DNA of 64,000 nt from Euryarchaeota archaeon UBA558 (GTDB taxonomy: Archaea; Thermoplasmatota; Poseidoniia; Poseidoniales; Thalassarchaeaceae), in NCBI GenBank assembly GCA_002507175.1, contig DAZE01000003.1, positions 5,503 through 69,502 on the forward strand, written 5' to 3'. This document shows positions 41,865 to 49,781 of the stretch, piece after piece. How positions within the stretch are numbered: the stretch's first letter is position 1; each line of letters begins with the position of its first letter. The position numbers and the translations under genes were made by a program. Under the pieces are notes generated by a model that was not told the DNA's origin, searched no databases, and worked only from the letters and a program-made list of their open reading frames with translations.

Positions 41865-44720
41865 ATGAGGTACGACCATACTGAAATCGAACTCCGATGG
41901 CAGGAGATTTGGGACAGCAAAAATGTGTTTCAGGCCGAGGTTGACCACACCAAGCCTAAGTTCTACTGCCTAGAGATGTTCCCCTATCCGTCTGGGAACA
42001 TGCACATGGGCCATGTACGCAACTACTCTATCGGGGACGCGATGGCCAGGTTCCAGAGAATGATGGGCAAGAACGTGCTTTATCCAATGGGCTATGACTC
42101 ATTTGGAATGCCTGCTGAGAACGCTGCAAAGAAGGAACAAGGACACCCAGAAGACGTGACTACCCGCAATATTTCCAGCATTAAGTCGGACCAGAGGAGG
42201 ATGGGGTACTCCTACGACTGGGGGCGACAATTCGCCACATCGGATGTTGGATACTACAAATGGAACCAATCGATGTTCCTCGACTTTCATGACAAAGGAC
42301 TGGTAGAGAGGAGGTCTGCTCCGGTGAATTGGTGCGTCGATTGCGACACAGTTCTCGCAAATGAGCAGGTCAAGAACAACAGATGTTGGAGATGTGGATT
42401 GGAGGTGGTTCAACGAGACATGTCTCAATGGTTCCTGCGCATGACTGAGTACTCCGACGAGCTACTCGAATCCTTGGATGAGATAGTATTCCCAGAAAAC
42501 GTGAAGGCGATGCAGAGGAATTGGATAGGCAGGTCCAGAGGCGCCGAGATTCGATTTCCAATCGAGGATAGTGATGAGGAGATAGCCTGTTTCACAACCC
42601 GACCAGACACAATCTTTGGAGTCACCTTTCTCACTCTGTCCCCAGAACACAAACTATGCCCAATCCTTTGCGGTGGATCTGATTGGGAACATGGGTGGAT
42701 TGAACTTCGGGACGAATGCGCCAAGCTTTCTGAATTTGAGCGAATCAACTTACTCAAGGAGAAAAAAGGCGTTTTTCTCGGCAGATATGCATTGAACCCG
42801 ATGAGTGGTGAGAGGATCCCAATCTATGCCGGGAACTTCGTAGTCGCAGGCTATGGAACAGGAGCTGTGATGGCAGTCCCCGGGCATGACGAAAGGGATT
42901 TCGAATTCGCCAAAAAGTACGGGCTAGAGATACGAACTGTCCTCCAGAATGACTCAGATGAGGGTGAAGATGTGGAGCCGAAATCAGCCTTTACGGGGTA
43001 TGGATCGATGATCGGCTCATCCAAACCCGAATTGGACGGCTTGGTCGGTGAAGAGGCCAAGTCTGCGGTAATTTCATTGTTGGAACGGGAAGGATCAGGG
43101 GTCGGGACGACACAATATCGGCTAAGAGATTGGCTTTTGAGCAGGCAGAGATTTTGGGGCACTCCAATTCCAATGATCCATTGCGAGTCATGCGGGACCG
43201 TTCCGGTTCCTAGGGAGGACCTCCCCGTTACTTTGCCTTTGGACCTGACATTCACAGAAGACCAGGGTGGAAACCCTCTAGCTAGCCACGAGAAATTTTG
43301 CAAGGTGAAGTGCCCAGAATGCGGCAATGAAGCCAGACGCGAGACAGATACTATGGATACGTTCTACGACTCCTCCTGGTACTTCATGAGATTCTGCGAT
43401 GCTGATAACTCAGAACTTCCCTTTTCAAGAAAGGCAGTCGATTATTGGATGGGAGGCGGCGTCGACCTCTACATTGGTGGTATCGAGCACGCTGTCATGC
43501 ACTTGCTCTACGCGCGATTCTTCACCAAGGCGACTCGAGACATGGGCATGAACTCTGTTGGGGAGCCGTTCAGTAGACTGGTCTGCCAGGGAATGCTGAA
43601 CGCTCCGGCCCCATACTGCAGCTCGTGCAATGCTGAATATCACGTCGACTTTGAAAGCCAGCCATGCCCAAGTTGTGGTGATACCTTGGGAACAAGATCC
43701 GCAAAGATGAGCAAATCATTGGGCAACACTGTCAGCCCCGGTGAGATGGTGGAGAAATACGGTGCCGACACTGTACGCCTGTTCATACTTTTCGGGGCAA
43801 ATCCCGAGGCAGGTATGGAATGGTCAGACACAGCAATAGACTCCAACCATCGTCATTTGGCAAGCATCATTGACGCATTTGAGGCATCACTTAGCATGAA
43901 GAAATCAAAGGGGGAGATTGACGAATGGCTTCTGGCGAAGGGGAGGAGTAACATGGATAGATGGATCGCCTCAATGGAAAATGTAAGTCTGAGGGAAGGT
44001 GTGATGATTAGCCATTTTGAGATGCTGTCTGATTGGCAGTGGTACAACAGGAGAGGTGGTGGCGATATAGATTCAGCATTGAGTTACATGTCGATGTGGG
44101 CCCAGATGATCGCGCCTGTCACACCACATATCGCAGAGGAGCTTTGGATGAAAATCGGTGGTCATGACATGCTTTCCAAAAAGGAACTCAACCCAACTGG
44201 TGCCAAATTAAACGATAAGACACTACTTGCAGAAGAAAATTATCTCAAATCAGTTATTGACACATCACGTAACCTATTGACATTGGCCCAGAAACATTCG
44301 GACTCACCACTTCAGAACATGGTGATACAAACAGCAGCTTCTTGGGCCCAAGAACTCGCCTGTGAAGCCGTCACTCTATCCAGACAGGATTTCAACTTTC
44401 ACGAACATGGCATGGACCACATAAAGTCGCTCACTGCCTTCACATCATCTAAGAACAAAGGACAAGTCATGAAGATGTGGTCCACAATCACAAGGGGGTC
44501 AAGGAAGAAACGGGGTAAGATTCAGACATGGACCGATGAGGAAAAAGCACTGGTATCAATACCTGATAAGGAAATTCACATACTCGAGAATAATCGTCAG
44601 TTCATCGCCACAAGCCTTGGAATAAATCAAGTTGAGGTTTATGAGGCAGGATCGGGGGAGGATGTTGGTGGGAAGGCAGGTTTTGCATTACCATTAGAAC
44701 CGGGCTTGGCTTTCATCTGA
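41865..44720 (+). CDS. leuS: Leucyl-tRNA synthetase, bacterial type
   Basis: A 951-residue class I synthetase. HIGH-type motif HMGH (47-50) sits in FPYPSGNMHMGHVRNYSIGDAM, the pattern of bacterial LeuRS; the CP1 editing domain shows TTRPDTIFGVTFL; zinc-type cysteine pairs occur at CVDC/CWRC and CESC/CPEC; and AKMSKSLGN (KMSKS at 614-618) follows MGGGVDLYIGGIEHAVMHL. It charges tRNA-Leu. Archaea normally have a distinct LeuRS, so this is best explained by transfer from bacteria, as seen by family resemblance. The C-terminal ~150 residues are less typical. The DCC-family gene follows 9 bases later. Confidence 0.95.
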   Translation: MRYDHTEIELRWQEIWDSKNVFQAEVDHTKPKFYCLEMFPYPSGNMHMGHVRNYSIGDAMARFQRMMGKNVLYPMGYDSFGMPAENAAKKEQGHPEDVTTRNISSIKSDQRRMGYSYDWGRQFATSDVGYYKWNQSMFLDFHDKGLVERRSAPVNWCVDCDTVLANEQVKNNRCWRCGLEVVQRDMSQWFLRMTEYSDELLESLDEIVFPENVKAMQRNWIGRSRGAEIRFPIEDSDEEIACFTTRPDTIFGVTFLTLSPEHKLCPILCGGSDWEHGWIELRDECAKLSEFERINLLKEKKGVFLGRYALNPMSGERIPIYAGNFVVAGYGTGAVMAVPGHDERDFEFAKKYGLEIRTVLQNDSDEGEDVEPKSAFTGYGSMIGSSKPELDGLVGEEAKSAVISLLEREGSGVGTTQYRLRDWLLSRQRFWGTPIPMIHCESCGTVPVPREDLPVTLPLDLTFTEDQGGNPLASHEKFCKVKCPECGNEARRETDTMDTFYDSSWYFMRFCDADNSELPFSRKAVDYWMGGGVDLYIGGIEHAVMHLLYARFFTKATRDMGMNSVGEPFSRLVCQGMLNAPAPYCSSCNAEYHVDFESQPCPSCGDTLGTRSAKMSKSLGNTVSPGEMVEKYGADTVRLFILFGANPEAGMEWSDTAIDSNHRHLASIIDAFEASLSMKKSKGEIDEWLLAKGRSNMDRWIASMENVSLREGVMISHFEMLSDWQWYNRRGGGDIDSALSYMSMWAQMIAPVTPHIAEELWMKIGGHDMLSKKELNPTGAKLNDKTLLAEENYLKSVIDTSRNLLTLAQKHSDSPLQNMVIQTAASWAQELACEAVTLSRQDFNFHEHGMDHIKSLTAFTSSKNKGQVMKMWSTITRGSRKKRGKIQTWTDEEKALVSIPDKEIHILENNRQFIATSLGINQVEVYEAGSGEDVGGKAGFALPLEPGLAFI

Positions 44721-44729
44721 GGGAGAAGT

Positions 44730-45071
44730 ATGAGCGTCATCCTGTACGATAATTTCTGTGAGTTTTGCACAGCATGGGCAAATTTCATTCGCAAAAGATC
44801 CAGAGGAAATATCAGATTGGTCGGACAGGAAACTCAGGAAGGCGTGAAAATTCTGGAGTCTAAACCTGACAACCTAGAAGGGGTGGATTCAGTATTCTTA
44901 GTCGATGAGCGAGGTCATTGGTCCTCGAAGTCAACTGCTGCTCTGAGGATAGCCATGAAAATGAGGTTTCCATGGTCAATTCTCTCTCTCGGTTTGCTTA
45001 TGCCCAAGCCAATTAGGGATTTTGCATATGACGCATATGCCAAGCGGAGGTTTAGAGTCGGTGGCATCTAG
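44730..45071 (+). CDS. DCC family thiol-disulfide oxidoreductase-like protein (DUF393)
   Basis: A 113-residue protein starting VILYDNFCEFCTAWANFI, the YDxxCxxC motif that defines the DCC/DUF393 (YuxK-like) family, followed by SVFLVDERGHWSSKSTAALRIA and LLMPKPIRDFAYDAYAKRR near the C-terminus, both typical. The family is thought to be thioredoxin-like with a redox-active CxxC, but no member here tells the substrate. It begins 9 bases after the leucyl-tRNA synthetase stop on the same strand, so the two are cotranscribed. Confidence 0.85.
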   Translation: MSVILYDNFCEFCTAWANFIRKRSRGNIRLVGQETQEGVKILESKPDNLEGVDSVFLVDERGHWSSKSTAALRIAMKMRFPWSILSLGLLMPKPIRDFAYDAYAKRRFRVGGI

Positions 45072-45089
45072 AATTCATACGTTGGGTTC

Positions 45090-46160
45090 ATGGAGTATGC
45101 CCTGTACGGGTGGTCGTTGACAATACGTGAGAAAGGTTCTTCAGAAAAAAAAGACCAAACTCAGAAAACCCCGAGTAGAGGAAGAAACTCAACTCGAGAG
45201 GACACTGAGGCCATACAGAGGGCTTTAGATAGATTCAGTGCATCTCCTCCTCCCACAGGAATACCAGAATCTATCGAACCACCCCCGACGAAGATAGAGT
45301 TGGATTGGATGGTCAAAGGGGTTTCAAAATCGGTTCAGGACAAAGTAAGTGAAATAGTCACTCGCAAAGGAGAATTCGGTTACCTTCCCCAAGAAAGGGT
45401 CGATGAGATTGCCACCCAGATAGAAGGGATGAACATCACTCTTGAACAGGCACTTTCCCTCAGAGCTGCATTGAATCAAGAAAAGAGCGTATTTTCTCAT
45501 GGCCGATTAATGAGGAGGTCCAATGAGTTAAGGCGGAGATACGATCAAGGAGAAAGCGTTCTATCTCTTTCCAAGCGGTTCGATGCCCCTCCCGTGAATA
45601 CATTTCGGGCAATATTGACCGGAAGAGGATGGTCAAAGAACAAGATCAAGGAATCACTAAAGTCCCCTCAGTCAAGACTCAAGCAAAGGGATTACGAGCA
45701 GTTTCAGCTCGCAGAAGAGGCTGACAGAGTCAGTTCTGTCAACCAGAGCGAAACCCAATCCGCTGCTGAGATCTTTGAGGAAATATTGTGTTCGCACTTC
45801 ACCCAGCTCGGGGTACGCTACAGAAAGCAAGGCGACTTGGAGGTCGAACAAAAGAAAAGCGAAGGGCGAGCTGTGATTACTCCGGATCTTCTGCTTCTTG
45901 ATGATGTAAGGATAAATGGGATTCCATGTGCTTGGATCGATGCCAAACATTTCTTCGGGGCTGCGTTAGGATTTCCGCGGAAAAAGACACAAAAACAAGT
46001 CGATCGATATGTTGCAGAATACGGCTATGGCGCAGTTGTTTACCGACACGGATTTTGTAATTCATTGAGGTTGAAAGGCGCTATCCTCCTTGATGCGTCA
46101 CCATTGGACCTCTCTAAATTGGACTTCTTTCATGAAAACAATCGTGAATCAGACTGTTGA
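45090..46160 (+). CDS. TPD-motif PD-(D/E)XK nuclease-like protein (CDIN1/C15orf41 family)
   Basis: A 356-residue protein with a basic, disordered N-terminus (~1-65), a helical middle with ELRRRYDQGESVLSLSKRFDAPP, a helix-turn-helix-like segment, and a C-terminal nuclease domain. That domain shows Thr264-Pro265-Asp266 (TPDLLLLDD) and AWIDAKHFFG with Asp284 and Lys286, preceded by a Glu (EIFEEIL) helix, which fits the PD-(D/E)XK layout. Human CDIN1, an interactor of Codanin-1, belongs to this family; archaeal relatives are uncharacterised. Role in nucleic-acid cleavage or chromatin is inferred. Its last 12 bases overlap convergent pantoate kinase. Confidence 0.78.
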   Translation: MEYALYGWSLTIREKGSSEKKDQTQKTPSRGRNSTREDTEAIQRALDRFSASPPPTGIPESIEPPPTKIELDWMVKGVSKSVQDKVSEIVTRKGEFGYLPQERVDEIATQIEGMNITLEQALSLRAALNQEKSVFSHGRLMRRSNELRRRYDQGESVLSLSKRFDAPPVNTFRAILTGRGWSKNKIKESLKSPQSRLKQRDYEQFQLAEEADRVSSVNQSETQSAAEIFEEILCSHFTQLGVRYRKQGDLEVEQKKSEGRAVITPDLLLLDDVRINGIPCAWIDAKHFFGAALGFPRKKTQKQVDRYVAEYGYGAVVYRHGFCNSLRLKGAILLDASPLDLSKLDFFHENNRESDC

Positions 46161-47135
46161 TAATTTTGCCAATTTCACTCTTCGAAATAATAAATCCGTT
46201 TCTGACAGAGCATCTTCGATGATTCCCAGATTGACGGGTGACATCAAGTCCCTGCGCGTTATTACTATGCTGTTCCCGAGTAGGCAGAGGGATGCAACAG
46301 CCCGTTCATCGGTTTTCGCTATAACCGAATTAACCGCCTCCAGCAGGCCTCCCCGACCCCCATCAGTTAGAAGACCGCTTTGTTCTACGAATGAGCGTGC
46401 AGTTGAGAGGAGCATCGGCCAGCAACTGGGTCCCCACATGCCAACCAAAGATAACATTGAGGCTCGACCTGACTCGCTTATGCTCATTTTCCAGCCCAAG
46501 TCGTCAATGTATTCACTAGTATGATGTCCCTTTTCTTTTGGCCATACTAGGGTCATTTCCATGTCCTGGAACCAACCCAATGCGACACCTGGGCCCTTTT
46601 GGAGCCCATCTCCATGAAATGGCGCACCTGGCGAGGTCCTAATCTCCACTCCCCCAGCAGATATGCCTGTCACGTCTCCCAGTCCAGAGGAACTGAGTCG
46701 CTCCGCAATGTGAGCATGTAGCAGGGACCTTCGAAGGGACAACTCGTATTCTTCACCAACCGCTCTTTGGATAGCCCTTGAGACTGCAATAGCGAGTGCT
46801 GCTGACATTCCAAAACCTTGTGAGGTTGGCAGATGGTTGTTTACTGCCACGTCCCATTTCATCTTTCTTATCTGTGGCAGGTCTTCTGAGACTACGTCAA
46901 ATATCCGTCTCACGATGTCTTCCGATCCCTCAAACCCTCTGAAGCCGACATTCACCCCCCATTGTCCATGGACCCCTCTCACAGAGACCTTGCAACCGGT
47001 ATTAAGACACAACCCAGCTCCTCTGCTACCTTGTAGATATGGCTCTATCTCGCTGTCTTCGACTGTGAACAACAACGTGACGTGGCCTCCGCAGGTCGCA
47101 TGACCCATGGCAGGTATGCCCATCGCCTTGCTCAT
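46149..47135 (-). CDS. Pantoate kinase (archaeal GHMP kinase)
   Basis: A 328-residue GHMP kinase of the archaeal pantoate-kinase family. It starts with GHATCGGHVTLLFTVED, has GSRGAGLCLNTGCKV, and the ATP-binding LPTSQGFGMSAALAIAVS (residues about 103-120), then SSGLGDVTGISAGGVEIRTSPGAP in the middle. It phosphorylates pantoate, the substrate of the ligase at 19895-20689, giving archaeal CoA synthesis by the PoK/PPS route. It is the last gene of the ribosomal-RNA polymerase operon, 31 bases after rpo3. Its 3' end overlaps the TPD nuclease by 12 bases. Confidence 0.9.
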   Translation of the reverse strand: MSKAMGIPAMGHATCGGHVTLLFTVEDSEIEPYLQGSRGAGLCLNTGCKVSVRGVHGQWGVNVGFRGFEGSEDIVRRIFDVVSEDLPQIRKMKWDVAVNNHLPTSQGFGMSAALAIAVSRAIQRAVGEEYELSLRRSLLHAHIAERLSSSGLGDVTGISAGGVEIRTSPGAPFHGDGLQKGPGVALGWFQDMEMTLVWPKEKGHHTSEYIDDLGWKMSISESGRASMLSLVGMWGPSCWPMLLSTARSFVEQSGLLTDGGRGGLLEAVNSVIAKTDERAVASLCLLGNSIVITRRDLMSPVNLGIIEDALSETDLLFRRVKLAKLSTV

Positions 47136-47166
47136 CGAGAACTAGTCCTTGAATTGAACAGGTCCT

Positions 47167-48156
47167 TCAAGCAATGACGTGGTCGATGTCTTCCTTGATG
47201 GCGCTGAAGCGTTCTGCCAGCCTGTCGAAAGCAGCGTTCAGCGCTTCGACGGGAGTCATTGACCCATCGGTCTCGAAGCTCAACAGGTATTCTCCCTTGA
47301 CGTCCTCGAGTGTTATGGCGTCGGCAAAATCATCGGAGAGGCCCGTACCTGCCCCTACGTTGTGAAGATCTTTCTTAAGATCAGAGACCTTGTGAATGTC
47401 CTCAAGCTTACCCTCTTTGAAATCTTTTTTTGAGATTCTTAGACCCATGTCGAAAAGGGTCTTCGCTCTCTTATCGTTGGATATCGTAGCGATTTGCCTG
47501 GGCTCAAATGTGACGCCTGCAGTTGTTGACCACTTGGCATGGTTAACTCCATACCCCATTCTCGCCGTGGCCCAGAGCTCGATCATCTGGCCTTCATGCA
47601 GTATGGTTATGGGTATGTCTCTGTAAGTCTCCGGGACGTTGCCTGAATCATCGCCAAGGAAGGTGAGATCACGAGCAGTAATCGTCCTACCGCCCTTGGC
47701 CCCAAAGGCCCGAAGTGTGTAGATCATGTTACATGTCGGGCAACCCCTGTCCTCATCAACCAGATCTTTGCAGTCTGGACAGCTCTCCTCGAAGGAATAT
47801 GACTCAGTGTCGGTCGGAACTGGAATCATGGCGATCCTTTGAGCGATCATCTCATCGGGAATAGCGTAGTTCGTTTCCCATACGATGTAGTCTTCACCCT
47901 CCTTCTCGAAGGCGGCATCACATTTCGAGCATCCTGTGCCGCCGGCCGTTCTACGTGCCACGCCTGCTGGATTCAGATGCTCACATTTGGTGCATTGATC
48001 GTATGTCCCCATTTGGAACCTAACGGTGTCAATTGCCATTTTGGGTATGTGGCCCATGAGATTTCGCCTCACAGCATTCAATAGTGCCCTGTCAGAGTCC
48101 TTGAACAGGACAGTCATCATGTCATCTTCTTGAGAAATTATTTCTACTGATACCAT
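47167..48156 (-). CDS. rpoD: DNA-directed RNA polymerase subunit D (Rpo3) with extra zinc ribbon
   Basis: The archaeal alpha-like subunit D, with RALLNAVRRNLMGHIPKMAID (dimerisation, residues 23-43) and IAQRIAMIPVPTD. At 329 residues it is longer than usual. An insertion at about 50-95 has Cys55-x2-Cys58 and Cys76-x2-Cys79, a zinc-ribbon pattern, between the first strand and the NYAIPDEM segment; a second set, Cys126/129/139/142, lies in the usual ferredoxin-like Fe-S domain. Rpo3 nucleates RNA polymerase assembly with Rpo11. It is the fourth gene of the uS13-uS4-uS11-rpoD cluster. The insertion is seen; metal binding is inferred. Confidence 0.95.
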   Translation of the reverse strand: MVSVEIISQEDDMMTVLFKDSDRALLNAVRRNLMGHIPKMAIDTVRFQMGTYDQCTKCEHLNPAGVARRTAGGTGCSKCDAAFEKEGEDYIVWETNYAIPDEMIAQRIAMIPVPTDTESYSFEESCPDCKDLVDEDRGCPTCNMIYTLRAFGAKGGRTITARDLTFLGDDSGNVPETYRDIPITILHEGQMIELWATARMGYGVNHAKWSTTAGVTFEPRQIATISNDKRAKTLFDMGLRISKKDFKEGKLEDIHKVSDLKKDLHNVGAGTGLSDDFADAITLEDVKGEYLLSFETDGSMTPVEALNAAFDRLAERFSAIKEDIDHVIA

Positions 48157-48165
48157 ACAATCACC

Positions 48166-48549
48166 TCAAACTCGACGACCACGCCGCCCCCCTTTCTTTT
48201 TTGTTCCATCTGTAGGAATGGGGGTCACGTCTTCGATCCTAGAGACCTGTACACCGGCGCGAGTTAGTGCTCTAATGGCAGCAGTAGCACCAGGTGCATT
48301 AGGAGATCGGTTACCACCTGCTCCCCGATACTTCACGATGACTTGGTCGAATTCCTTCTCAAACAACAATTCAGCCATTCTCTCAGCGGATCTCATCGCA
48401 GCGAATTGACTGCTCTTGTCACTGCCTTTCTTGGTAATCATGCCCCCAGACACCTTTCCGATAGTTTCAGCTCCTGTCAGGTCAGTAGCAGTCATCAATA
48501 CGTTGTTGTACGTGGTGAATATGTGTAGGACGGCTTTTCTTCCCATCAT
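48166..48549 (-). CDS. rps11: Small ribosomal subunit protein uS11
   Basis: A 127-residue uS11: LHIFTTYNNVLMTATDLTGAET near the N-terminus, KYRGAGGNRSPNAPGATAAIRAL in the middle and the conserved DVTPIPTDGTKKKGGRRGRRV tail. It binds the platform of the 30S subunit next to the mRNA exit and the 16S 3' end. Start and stop overlap the neighbour: its ATG overlaps the uS4 stop (ATGA), giving translational coupling. Rpo3 follows 9 bases later. Confidence 0.97.
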   Translation of the reverse strand: MMGRKAVLHIFTTYNNVLMTATDLTGAETIGKVSGGMITKKGSDKSSQFAAMRSAERMAELLFEKEFDQVIVKYRGAGGNRSPNAPGATAAIRALTRAGVQVSRIEDVTPIPTDGTKKKGGRRGRRV

Positions 48550-49214
48550 TCTCCCTCCTTGGGAATAGTGTCTTCGATGGTCGGCGCGCCCTCAGCATCG
48601 GCCTTTATTTGTTCCACGAACTCCGAATCAGCATCGGGTTGATCTTGGTCGTCAGGGGAAGATCCGGGCATCCGCCGTTCTTCCATTTCTTTCCTGAATG
48701 AATGTTGTGGATCTGTGTAGGGTGAACCCGGAGAGTAGCTCAAATCTTCTTCTTCGGAGCGAAGGATTTTGTAGCCAGGCACTGTCATTCTTTGGTCTCC
48801 GATGGAGATGTGGCCATGGACTATCAGTGACCTTGCTGACCGCATTGATGGAGCGAGGCCCTTGAAGTAAACCACGGATTGCAGCCTTCTAGAGAGCATC
48901 TGTTCGACTGTGATTGATAGTACGTCATCAAGAGTCGAATCCTCGTGCAATAGACCCTTTCTATTCAATGAAACTAGCAGATCTTCTTTCTCACGGGCAT
49001 AGTGTCCCTCCGTAGAATCTACACGACCAATTAGTTTCATAGCTTGGTTCCTATGTCTTCTGAGGGCTGTTTTTTCTCTCCATATCTCTTTCATACCCCC
49101 TACTTTCTTGAGGCCGAATTGTTCTTTCAACCGATGCTCCTCTTCTATCCTGGCTTCTTTCCAGGGGTGAGTGGGGCGGTCAGTCTTAGGGCGAGCAAAT
49201 TTAGGATGTCCCAT
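48546..49214 (-). CDS. rps4: Small ribosomal subunit protein uS4
   Basis: A 222-residue uS4. The archaeal layout is clear: GHPKFARPKTDRPTHPWKEARIEEEHRL at the start, then the S4 RNA-binding domain with RRLQSVVYFKGLAPSMRSARSLIVHGHISIGDQRM (residues about 110-145). The last ~45 residues form an acidic, disordered tail rich in Asp, Glu and Pro (GSSPDDQDQPDADSEF...) that is longer than in many archaeal S4 proteins. It binds 16S rRNA and starts 30S assembly. Its stop overlaps the uS11 start by 4 bases; uS13 lies 11 bases upstream. Confidence 0.97.
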   Translation of the reverse strand: MGHPKFARPKTDRPTHPWKEARIEEEHRLKEQFGLKKVGGMKEIWREKTALRRHRNQAMKLIGRVDSTEGHYAREKEDLLVSLNRKGLLHEDSTLDDVLSITVEQMLSRRLQSVVYFKGLAPSMRSARSLIVHGHISIGDQRMTVPGYKILRSEEEDLSYSPGSPYTDPQHSFRKEMEERRMPGSSPDDQDQPDADSEFVEQIKADAEGAPTIEDTIPKEGE

Positions 49215-49225
49215 TCTTGATCACC

Positions 49226-49693
49226 TCACTTCTTCCTCTCAACGCCGAGCGTAGCACCGCGCCTTCCGTTTGATCTTAGCCGCTGACCTCTGAGCTTGTG
49301 ACCGGATCTGTGGCGGATCCCTCTGTAGCTTTTCGTTGCGGCAAGGCGTGCAACGTCTTCGTCCTTGGTTAGCCGCACGTCCATTGAAACCAAGTGAGCA
49401 TCTTCATTCGTGAGGAGGTCTCTCTGACGGTTCACCATCCACCATGGGACCTTAGTGGCAAACTCGTCTATGGCAGATCTGAGTTTACTCTGGTCCTCGT
49501 CCCCCAGATGGCCAGAGAGCATCCCAGGGTCTACACCTGCGATTTTACAGATTTGCTCGGCACTCCGCTCCCCTATGCCTTTGATAGAGGTGAGTCCTTG
49601 TTTCACCTGTTTTAGGCCATCTATGTCGCTGTCTGCTATTCTGATTATGTAGGAGAAGTCATCTCCCAGTTGGCTCTCGTCTATCTTTGCCAT
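49226..49693 (-). CDS. rps13: Small ribosomal subunit protein uS13
   Basis: A 155-residue archaeal uS13 with FSYIIRIADSDIDGLKQV, the GLTSIKGIGERSAEQIC helix-two-turn-helix, YRGIRHRSGHKLRGQRLRSNGRR and the basic C-terminal tail. It contacts the large subunit and the P-site tRNA in the 30S head. It is the first gene of the reverse-strand uS13-uS4-uS11-Rpo3-pantoate kinase operon. The 88-base gap to the next upstream gene would hold the promoter. Length is typical for archaea. Confidence 0.97.
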   Translation of the reverse strand: MAKIDESQLGDDFSYIIRIADSDIDGLKQVKQGLTSIKGIGERSAEQICKIAGVDPGMLSGHLGDEDQSKLRSAIDEFATKVPWWMVNRQRDLLTNEDAHLVSMDVRLTKDEDVARLAATKSYRGIRHRSGHKLRGQRLRSNGRRGATLGVERKK

Positions 49694-49781
49694 GTATCGG
49701 TTCCCCCGTGTTCACTGGTGATCCAGTGGCCCTCTCAAGCGGGTCTCCGACCTGCATGCCATTTATGAATGGAACGGAGGT

